Source: Anodontia alba
Lineage: Eukaryota > Mollusca > Bivalvia > Lucinida > Lucinidae
Direction of reading: 5' to 3'
NCBI GenBank assembly: GCA_964016985.1
Contig: OZ024823.1
Coordinates: 135,986,112-136,050,111 of the forward strand
DNA: 64,000 nucleotides
This document shows, piece by piece, positions 56,313 to 64,000 of the stretch (position 1 is the first letter of the stretch; every line of letters begins with the position of its first letter). The notes below the pieces were generated by a model. The model did no database searches. It was not told the origin of the DNA and worked only from the letters and a program-made list of their open reading frames with translations. Position numbers and translations under genes: made by a program.

Positions 56313-56592
56313 CATTACGAAAAGACGCCTATTTAAATATATTGATAATTTCACCACGAAAAAACCTGAAAGTTTTCGGATAAAAATTCTGATATTTTCC
56401 ATGTTTCTGCTCAAAACATAGATTGTGGGTACTCGTTAGAACCGCCTCGGCGAGGCGGTTCTAACGAGTACCCACAATCTATGTTTTTGAGCAGAAATAA
56501 GAAAAATAATGTATACCCCTGTAAACCCCAGTTTTACTTTATAAAAGTGGGGTTTAAGGGGGTCAAAATTATAAAGGCATGTTTTCGTGATG
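56313..56592 (+). mobile_element. A-family MITE copy 18
   Basis: CATTACGAAAAGACGCCTAT to GGCATGTTTTCGTGATG. Perfect hairpin. Confidence 0.92.
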
Positions 56593-56821
56593 ATTCCAAC
56601 CTGAATGTATATCCGTTCTCCATATTAAGCAGTGATTTTATCTGTTCATCTCATTGATTCTGTAACTGGATAACGATGGATCTGATCAGACTGCCAGTGC
56701 CCATGTATTCTGAGCGTTCGTCGTCGGCAGCTTTCCCGACAATATCATAATCCTTGTCGGCCCGGATTAGGGTATGCGCTATTCTTTAAATATGTACTAC
56801 AATGGCTTACGATATATATGT

Positions 56822-57077
56822 CATTACGAAAACATGCCTTTCAAATATACTGAAAATTTTACCACCAAAAATTAAAAAAAAATCAGATAAAAATTTTTAA
56901 TTCTTTTCATATTTCTGCTCAAAACATAGATTGTGGGTACTCGTTAGAACCGCCTTGGCGAGGCGTTTCTAACGAGTACTAACAATCTAGGTTTTTGAGC
57001 AAAAATAAGAAAAATCGTGTATACCTCTGTAAACCCCAGTTTTACTATATACATTATATAGGCGTGTTTTCTTGATG
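56822..57077 (+). mobile_element. A-family MITE copy 19
   Basis: CATTACGAAAACATGCCTTT to GGCGTGTTTTCTTGATG. The right module has lost AAAGTGGGGTTTAAGGGGGT. Confidence 0.88.
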
Positions 57078-57304
57078 TTAAATGCTGCAGTCGTACTCAA
57101 ACTGCCCGAATGCGCATTCTTAACTGGCCTGCACATTTCGCGCACACAGCGATAAGGTACCATTTTGTTTGTTGTGTCATAATCTACCCATCTTATTTTT
57201 ATCGCCTAATCTTCTGTCAAGCGGCCCTATCGTGGTATTTCCTGTACAATTGTTCGCCTTCAAAGATCGTATAATACTTCAGTGTGTGTATTGTACACTT
57301 CTTC

Positions 57305-57535
57305 AAACACTTAGCACTCAGGGTAAAATTTTCAGCAGACGACATTTTCAAATATTTTTCTGATTTTTCCCAAGAAACAGAATTTGACATTTCATGCAAA
57401 GTATCTCAAATGGAGGCACCTATGAAGACAATTTGCATGAAATGTCTAATCCAGTTTACTAGGGAAAAATCAGAAAAAAAATATCACCAATTTGTCGTCT
57501 GCAGAATTTGCCCAGAGAGTTGTAAAGGTTAAAAT
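57305..57535. mobile_element. G-family MITE, best copy
   Basis: ACACTTAGCACTCAGGGTAA then AATTTTCAGCAGACGACATT at the left, TTGTCGTCTGCAGAATTTGC then CCAGAGAGTTGTAAAGGTTA at the right. Inner hairpin GACATTTCATGCAAAGT with ACAATTTGCATGAAATGTC. Confidence 0.82.
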
Positions 57536-57935
57536 GTGGTTTCTGTTGCTTAACACTGATAATAATTATGATGAAAACTGATGTTGTAAAAACGAAATGT
57601 GAGCTTGTCATTAATCAAGAAATGAAAAAGAAAATCAAGTTAAAATGCAATTCAAAACATATCTTCGGTTACTTTTCTGAAGGAGAGAAGCCTGGAGCGC
57701 ACCCGCGTAAGGACATTCACCGTGCGAGAATGTGTCTTATGGACGGTAAAAACCCTTTTCAGGCCGTGCATCTACATAGCAAGGCAGTAAAGACCCTGGT
57801 GAAATTTGCGTACACTGACTACATTCTTTACTTTCTGCGCATGCGTATGGGATAATGTTTTTCTCTTTTTGTAATCTTCGACAAGTATGTATTTCAACAG
57901 TAGAACATCAGTCTGTGCATTATACAACTGTAACC

Positions 57936-58206
57936 CATTACGAAAACACGCCTATTCAAATATACAGAAAATTTCACCTCCAAAAATTGAAAATTTTCAA
58001 GTAAAAAACTCTGATATTTTTAATATACCTGGTAAAAACATAGATTGTTGGTACTCGTTAGAACCGCCTCGCCTAGGCGGTTCTAACGAGTACCCACAAT
58101 CTATGTTTTTGAGCAGAAATAAGAAAGATAATGTATACCCCTGTAAACCCCAGTTTTACTGTGGGGTTTGAGGGGGTCAAAATTACATAGGCGTGTTTTC
58201 GTAATG
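57936..58206 (+). mobile_element. A-family MITE copy 20
   Basis: CATTACGAAAACACGCCTAT to GGCGTGTTTTCGTAATG. The loop between CAGTTTTACT and GTGGGGTTTG is deleted. Confidence 0.9.
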
Positions 58207-58414
58207 ATACTATTCCCAATATCCTATAAGATTTATGAGCCAGCGCACAACAAAACCTACAATAAGACCTGTGTAAACAAAAGACTCAAACCAGCCTGTA
58301 CATCTACCCAGTATGGCAAGGATTCTCGTTCATACCACTTTAGATAGCCCGGAGGCTGTAGAAGGCACATGCGATCAGTTGCACAAGATTTATTGTAGGG
58401 TGTGTCGTACGCTA

Positions 58415-58705
58415 CATTACGAAAACATGCCTATATAATATTGATCCCCTTAAACCCCACTTTTATATAGTAAAACTGAGGTTTACAGGGGTATACATTA
58501 TTTTTCTTATTTCTGCCAAAAACATAGATTGTGGGTACCCGTTAGAACCGCCTCGACCGCCTCGTCGAGGCGGTTCTAACGAGTACCCACAATCTATGTT
58601 TTGAGCAGAAATAAAAAAAATATCAGAATGTTTCATCTGAAAATTTTCATTTTTTTTTTGGTGGTGAAATTTTCAGTATATTTGAATAGGTATGTTTTCG
58701 TAATG
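58415..58705 (-). mobile_element. A-family MITE copy 21, tip duplicated
   Basis: CATTACGAAAACATGCCTAT to GGTATGTTTTCGTAATG. The hairpin tip carries an extra ACCGCCTCG unit. Confidence 0.9.
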
Positions 58706-59164
58706 GGCGAAAGATTTTAATAATGATTTAACTGCGCGTATCCGCAAGCTGATCTTAGGTTTGCACATTTCGATTATGAGATAAGATTCTGTTTCTTTTT
58801 ATTTTATTTTATTTTTTTTTTTTAAGTTGGGCCTCTCATTATGCATGTATAGCACGTAGTTTCACAGATAAGATGACAGGACAGTAGATATAAAAGTTTG
58901 TCAATTTAATCTCTTCATCTCATCCATTTCAGCGGCTTTTTTACATTTATATTGCTCATATACGATGTAAACATCTTCTATGAAAATGCAGTTTTCAAGG
59001 AATAATGCATTTGAATACAGAAATATGAATAATTTCGCGCTTCTTTGCCTTCAGCTCACATGAGGTGTTGTGGCTTAGATTTTTATCTCACCATAATATT
59101 TCCTGTTTCGATTTATAAAATGTTAAGTGTGGTATGAAATACACACGATTTTGTTACGAATGAA

Positions 59165-59280
59165 TAGCGCCGTCCGAAAAGATGCATCCTGATCACTTAT
59201 TCGTACAGCGATGGCCCAGATCAAACTGCGCATATGCGCAGTCTGATCAGGACTTTCGCTGTCCGCTAGATGTGGTTTTA
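59165..59280. mobile_element. F-family MITE copy 3
   Basis: GCCCAGATCAAACTGCGCAT with ATGCGCAGTCTGATCAGGAC, then TTTCGCTGTCCGC. A further CCTTCGCTGTCCGCTTACAG occurs at about 59603, beyond a SINE-like piece. Confidence 0.6.
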
Positions 59281-59294
59281 TCTGGACCTACGCG

Positions 59295-59313
59295 GGAGGG
59301 GGGGGGGGGGGTC
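59295..59313. repeat. poly-G tract
   Basis: G run in a GGGAGGGGG context. Confidence 0.9.
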
Positions 59314-59415
59314 GGGTGGTGCGAAGGTGCTGTGTATCTTACATCACTGGGGCGTCCAACTGATATTGGCTTACAGTTGGGCAAGGCCTGCTATCCTTGT
59401 AGTGGGTAAGGGTAG

Positions 59416-59592
59416 AGGGGGAATGTTTTATTTCTTCTGTTTCTTCACTTTCATTCCTGTTCCTCTTTCTTCCCTGTCCCTCTCTTTTATCTTCTCTACT
59501 CTCTCTTCTATCTCTTTTCTCCCTTTCTCTGGGAGACGACACAAAATGACCCTCACGGGTTGACGTGTCGTTAAACCCCAACACAATCAAAA
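59416..59592 (+). mobile_element. SINE 3'-end-like fragment
   Basis: Ends TGACGTGTCGTTAAACCCCA then ACACAATCAAAAAT, resembling 3' tails of mollusc SINEs that end GTTAAACCC plus AATC-type repeats. The TCTCTGGGAGACGACACAAA piece has a relative near 17458 (TCTCTGGGAGGCGACATATC). No tRNA head seen. Confidence 0.4.
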
Positions 59593-59939
59593 ATCTGGAC
59601 CTTCGCTGTCCGCTTACAGAAGGTTTGCTTAATATAGAATGTTGCAAGCCTTTCATACACAGTGAAAACAGGGGTCTACAGTAGAAGGGGCTTTTTTTGG
59701 CGAATTGTTAGAAGCTCTGCAAATTTAAGTCATATTTTAGGTTGTTTCTTATTTCTATAAAATCTTTGCACTGAATAAGTCTCTCTTAATACGCTTTATT
59801 ATCCAATTGTCGTCATTTTCTCTGTATTATGTGGTGAAAATGTAATAACTTGCATAACTCTAGAAAAGAGGGATGTCCAGATTATACTTTTCTTATTTCA
59901 CCACGAAAACACATGTTGTTGGTAATCATTAGAAGCGCG

Positions 59940-60045
59940 TCGGAAACGATTCACATGAAATGCCAAGTCTTGTTTTCTATGAGAAAATAACAAAATCAAT
60001 TCTAGAATGTCGGCTGCTACAATTTTTATGAGCGCTTTGATAAGA
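59940..60045. mobile_element. G'-family right half
   Basis: GATTCACATGAAATGCCAAG, TTGTTTTCTATGAGAAAATA, AGAATGTCGGCTGCTACAAT. A P-type arm precedes it (GTTGGTAATCATTAGAAGCG). Confidence 0.6.
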
Positions 60046-60059
60046 CAAGTCGAGTTCTA

Positions 60060-60560
60060 AAAACAGATAAGTATTGAAAGCAGACAACATCATAGAACTA
60101 TACGAAAAACTGGAGCAGACAATAGTAAATATTTAAGCTTCGCTAAGTAACAGAAACACTCAAAATGTCTCTACGAAGTAATAGGAGAATGTCATGTATC
60201 TAGAAACTGTTTACGTCCTTTTCCACTCTACTTCTCTTGGAGGTGCTCCATGGAGGGAGGGAACTACAGAGAACAATAACTCGTAGTTTAGTTAAGCTTG
60301 AGGGCTGTGACACCGATGACGTTTCTGATTTTTTTCACCACATATCCATAAATGACAATGTCATCCAATCAAATGAGAAATATAGTGTCCACTCGCCTGT
60401 TAGAGAATACGAACACATAAACTATTTTATTTTGTGTGTTCGTTTGGTACAGATGTCATTTACTGTTTGACCCTGTGAAATAGATTGATAAGATGAAAAA
60501 AAAAGATGTACAACTGTCCAGATAAAGGAACATCGGAAACCGGACCAGTGCCGTATAGAT
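60060..60560. other. spacer, nothing recognised
   Basis: An open stretch at 60237-60470 has no recognised domain. Otherwise unassigned. Confidence 0.35.
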
Positions 60561-60571
60561 ACGGACGAAAG

Positions 60572-60665
60572 TGCGAAATATGTAGGCGGACAACAGCTAC
60601 TGTAATCAGCCTCCGCAGATGCGCCCGCAGGGTCTAGTTTTCCCTGTCCGCATATTTTCTAGGAC
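60572..60665. mobile_element. F-like degenerate fragment
   Basis: ATGTAGGCGGACAACAGCTA, AATCAGCCTCCGCAGATGCG, TTTTCCCTGTCCGCATATTT. Confidence 0.45.
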
Positions 60666-60721
60666 AACATATAGTTTTTCTACGGTGTGACTGCGGGTCA
60701 GAGTAAACCGTTTGTCTTACA

Positions 60722-60938
60722 TACCGCATGTACCATAAGTATTGGGACAGGTGTGAGCAAACAGTGTCGACCCAGATCAGATACCGCGTTCTGCGGCGTC
60801 TGAGCAGGGTCTACACTGTCAGTCATCTATATGTTTTTACACGCATTAATTAGCTAGTAATTAAAGGTACTTGTTCAAATTTTACAATATTGAATGTTAA
60901 GCATTAAAGGTGTCCAAACATTTAGGGTAACTACAGTA
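60722..60938. mobile_element. D-family MITE copy 10
   Basis: TACCATAAGTATTGGGACAG to AACATTTAGGGTAACTACAG. Core AAACAGTGTCGACCCAGATC. Confidence 0.8.
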
Positions 60939-61424
60939 TGTCTTTTTTCCAGCTTTTATTCGTGTTGAAGGCAGAAATGATATATGAAGACAAGGTTGGG
61001 AAAAGACCTAGAAAAAAGGTGTCTTCTGAGAGCGGCGGAATACTGAAAACCAAGATAGGTTTGCGTATTAGTTCAGATTGATCATATTTTTCAATACAGG
61101 TACATTATATAGGGTCCAAAGAGGCTGTAAGCAAATTTCGAAGGCCCTCAGCCGACTGTAAAGACAATCAAAGCTGATTTCTGACTTACCATTCGCATTT
61201 GACATGAGATGTTTTTTTCTTGGCATCTGGAACAGGTATTGAAGTTAATTGTGCAAAAACTCGGCGCATACCAGTTTTGAGCAAGGTGGGCCCATATGTA
61301 TAACGACATATATGGTCTAGGTCATGCGAAAAAGTTCTTATGGGCAATTGCGAACAACGACGACGGCGATATTGTTTTGTCAGCGCATATGCGCAGTCTC
61401 TTCCTGGCCTTCGGTTTTGGGCAG

Positions 61425-61535
61425 TATAAAAGGCAGAGATAAGTGTGGATGTCAGCGGACAGTGAAGGCTCTGATCAGACTGCGCATCTGCGCAGTCTGA
61501 TCTGGGCCTTCGCTGTCCGCATATGCCCAAATATC
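61425..61535. mobile_element. F-family MITE copy 4
   Basis: CAGCGGACAGTGAAGGCTCT, then GATCAGACTGCGCATCTGCG, then GGGCCTTCGCTGTCCGCATA. Near-perfect hairpin. Confidence 0.75.
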
Positions 61536-61890
61536 CATCTTCCCAAGACACCTTTTCATCTGTCAAACTGGCGACCATGGGAAATGAAATGCGAGATTTA
61601 ATAACTTCTTATGTTATGTCAAGTATAATAAACAATATCGTAATAATAGATGATCATGTTGTGAAATAAACAGGTCGCATCAAGCAAAAATGTACGTTGT
61701 CGACTTTTTCGTCCTTGTGAATATCATCTACTTTGCAGTGCACTTTGTACAGTAGATTCGACTTTTACATACATAAGATTTAGGATACGGGATCAGAGAC
61801 ACTTTTAAGAGAGCCAACTCTATCAAAATGATATTGATTCCTTCTGACAAGGGGTTGGCTCTGAAAAGAAAATATCTGCTCACATGGGAA
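61536..61890. other. spacer, nothing recognised
   Basis: AT-rich. No assigned repeat or gene. Confidence 0.35.
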
Positions 61891-61893
61891 GGG

Positions 61894-61956
61894 GTCTTTT
61901 CTAAAAGGAAAACATTTGCTTCCTATAGGAGCAAGTGCTTACCTTTCAGAGTCGAC
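61894..61956. mobile_element. C-family hairpin copy 7
   Basis: GTCTTTTCTAAAAGGAAAAC with TTACCTTTCAGAGTCGAC around TTGCTTCCTATAGGAGCAAG. Confidence 0.75.
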
Positions 61957-62318
61957 CCTTTTTAGAAGGGACTTGGAGTTTATGAAAGCAAAGAGGTATA
62001 TGCAGTTTCAGTAGCTGTCGGTCTTGTAAAAGATCGCAGAAAATTCTTTCGAATGGAGAAATCCGACTGTGCTGGGCCTAACTGTCAGAATAAATGATAA
62101 AGGACTGGCTTCTTCGTGTGACCCGCGTAATATTTTTTGTGGTTTTGATTTTTTGCTACTTTACGTCATGTTTTGATAGTTTAAGCGCAGGGTAATAGCT
62201 TTTAAAAGAGGAGAATGATCCCTTTCTGACACGCCATCCAACGACATGACAAACTATAAAACGAGGAGTCAGATCATCCCATGGATTGACATTGACGAAG
62301 AATAACACTGCTTATCAC

Positions 62319-62413
62319 CCCAGTGTATACAACGTCGCCTCAACGTCGATGCAACGTCATGACGTTTCATCGACGTTGAGGCGACGTTTTATAAACGTCA
62401 TGGGCCCACTGGG
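62319..62413. mobile_element. H-family palindrome copy 4
   Basis: CCCAGTGTATACAACGTCGC at the left (inner piece deleted), GTTTATAAACGTCATGGGCCCACTGGG-type right end shortened by eye to ACGTCATGGGCCCACTGGG. Centre ATGCAACGTCATGACGTTTC. Arms nearly match copy 1. Confidence 0.8.
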
Positions 62414-62453
62414 ACTTTTCTACTGTTTGGGCAGTTTTCTAGGCCTTAAAATA

Positions 62454-62775
62454 CAGTCAACTCTCGTTATCTCGAAGTCCAAGGGACCCTCGGAAAAACT
62501 TCGAGATATGCGTACCTCGACATATCAGATTTGTAGAACTGAGGGAAAATAAGCCGAATATCACGCTTCATGAATACATACATGTATGTACTTTGACTAC
62601 TGATGTTAGAGATATATTGAAAATATTGTGGAAAAGAGGAGCAATTAGGAGCAATTTCTCCCCTTTTCCACAATATTTTGTTGTTAGATTTTCATGTTAA
62701 AACAGGGACCAGAATTTCACTTCGAGATAAGCGGTTATTTGAGATAAGCGAGGTCGAGATAACACGAGTCGAATG
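62454..62775. mobile_element. B-family MITE copy 3
   Basis: CAGTCAACTCTCGTTATCTC to ATAACACGAGTCGAATG with TA on both sides. The hairpin tip is shortened: GAGCAATTAGGAGCAATTTC. Confidence 0.88.
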
Positions 62776-62829
62776 TAAATGAATCAAACAAAATGAAACC
62801 AAGATTGTTTAAACTCAATAAATTTTACA

Positions 62830-63590
62830 ACACAAAATTAAACATCATTTAAAAGACTGTAGGTATACCATTATTACGTTAACAAGTATTTACTATATAA
62901 TACAGTTTTCCTCACCATATAAATGTATTGATATTTTTCTTATTACTCTACGAAGAAATATGTGTAGTTCCAGAATTTTTAACTCTTTATGAGGTCTTTT
63001 TGGTATATTCTGATGCCAGAATTCAGACAGGTCAACAATAGATATGGGCAAAAGTGTGTATCTTGTGTGGTTGCTTTGAAAATGAACCTAGAAAGTATTC
63101 TGTAGAACTATTACCTTTACATTCGTAAAGACCTTGTAAACAAAATTGGGTCAGTCATTTCAAAGACATGGAAGCTTGTTCCATGTGACATTATCTACAC
63201 ACCCTTTTCTGGTTTTGGATTTTTCTGAGGGACTGCTGTCGGGCACGTAACTTGTGTTTAGATTGTGAACTTCATCTATAGTCATTAGCACAATTGCAGC
63301 AATATATAAGGAAAAGGTAATGGTAGGCTCTATCTCAGGTTTTATAGGACGCAACATAGGAAAAGGGTTATCATATCATATGCGAATAATTTTCAAAAAC
63401 GAGCGTCTATTTTCTTATAGTATAGCTTAAACATTCAGCTTTCAGTTATTCGTAGTACAAGAAGAGGGGATCTGTGTGTCTAACTGTCGCTAGGAAAACA
63501 ATAATTGTCTGTGTGACTGTCAGAGAAAATATTAAAGGGGAATTTATATAGTTTTAGAGGCGGTAACTGTCAAATTATTTTTGCTTTCCT
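62830..63590. other. spacer with P-like scrap
   Basis: TGTATTGATATTTTTCTTAT near 62924 resembles the edge of the 54101 hairpin. The rest is unassigned. Confidence 0.35.
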
Positions 63591-63599
63591 TTTCGAATG

Positions 63600-63662
63600 G
63601 TCTACTGTAAAAGGAAAGAATTTGCTCCCTCTGGGAGCAAATTCTTTCCTTTTAGAGTAGAC
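63600..63662. mobile_element. C-family hairpin copy 8
   Basis: GTCTACTGTAAAAGGAAAGA with TCTTTCCTTTTAGAGTAGAC around TTTGCTCCCTCTGGGAGCAA. The cleanest copy. Confidence 0.9.
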
Positions 63663-63827
63663 CCTTTTTCAGTAGAGACTTCATGCACATGAAACAAAAA
63701 GGAAGACACAGGAAATGTAACCCCTAACTAAAATGGTGGAAAATTGACCAAGGGTTTCTAGTCCCCTTAATCATCTTATAATATCGCTTTAACCCAATGT
63801 ATTCGGACAGATGGGCCTGAGCAAATA

Positions 63828-64000
63828 CAGTCGACTCTCGTTACCTAGAAGTCCAAGGGACTCTTTGAAATATTTCGAGATATCAATACATCGACATATC
63901 TGATTTGCAGAATAGAGGAAAAAATAAATCGAACAACCACGTTTCACAAATGAATACGTAATTTGACTTCTGAAGTTAGAGATATATTGAAAACATTGTG
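63828..64000. mobile_element. B-family MITE copy 4, cut by window end
   Basis: CAGTCGACTCTCGTTACCTA, then subterminal TTCGAGATATC and AGAGATATATTGAAAAC. Preceded by a D-family start (GTATTCGGACAGATGGGCCT, GAGCAAATA) that it interrupts at a TA. Confidence 0.85.

Noticed and set aside
57568..57855. 95-codon Lys-rich frame
   Set aside because: Outside repeats, but with no recognised family or flanking signals. Length is compatible with chance.
3642..58705. Recurrent peptide IDCGYSLEPPRRGGSNEY in many small frames
   Set aside because: It is the translation of the family A hairpin, present in whichever frame and strand lacks stops.
60237..60470. 77-codon open frame
   Set aside because: No recognised domain and no supporting signals.
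4313..63662. CRISPR-like spaced palindromic repeats
   Set aside because: The repeats are dispersed kilobases apart, lie inside larger TIR elements and have no regular spacers. The DNA is eukaryotic.

Overview
This looks like nuclear DNA from a lophotrochozoan, most likely a bivalve mollusc (venerid-like at best guess). It is AT-rich and has no bacterial gene organisation. It is full of microsatellites and short inverted-repeat elements. It also carries the repeat type, common in bivalves and other molluscs, that opens with a CACCTGAGC motif, runs through GTCCGTCCGTCC and ends in GGCCCTCTTG. The species call is inference. I recognise no host protein-coding gene. The only recognisable coding sequence is decayed transposon genes: two copies of a non-LTR retrotransposon (8.05-8.52 kb and 33.4-37.1 kb, both minus strand) and a mariner-type transposase pseudogene (13.5-14.1 kb, minus strand).

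Most of the rest is non-autonomous inverted-repeat elements (MITEs). I name the families by letter. A: ends CATTACGAAAACA / CGTGATG, about 280 bp, 21 copies here. B: ends CAGTCGACTCTCGTTATC, TA target, pogo/mariner-like. C: hairpin TCTAAAAGGAAAGAATTTG with GGAGCAAAT. D: ends near TACCATAAGTATT, core CCCAGATCAGACGCCGC. E: core GCCCAGCGAAGATTCTGATC. F: TTCGCTGTCCGC. G and G': TTTTCAGCAGACGACA with an inner ATTTGCATGAAATGTC. H: compact CACATGACGT palindromes. Rarer types are K, L, M, N, O, P, R, S, T, U and V.

Layout. 0-5 kb: a palindrome (H), a 27-bp minisatellite with a duplicated flank, and nested MITEs. 5-10 kb: G, F and S elements, a LINE fragment and a tRNA-derived SINE. 10.1-12.3 kb: an inverted dimer of the CACCTGAGC repeat lying inside a G' element. 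13.5-14.6 kb: the mariner pseudogene abutting a third CACCTGAGC repeat. 14.7-33 kb: scattered A, C, D, E, L, M and R elements. 33.4-37.1 kb: the longer LINE copy, split by an A element. 37-52 kb: A, E, G, H, K, N, O, U and V elements, several nested. 52-53.6 kb: two B elements either side of a pyrimidine-rich minisatellite. 53.7-64 kb: more A, B, C, D, F, G, H and L elements.

The most interesting pattern is that MITEs with unrelated outer ends carry one of a few shared central hairpins. In some copies both arms of the hairpin carry the same substitutions, which suggests hairpin symmetrisation or modular exchange. Boundaries were read by eye and may be off by a few bases, more for fragments.
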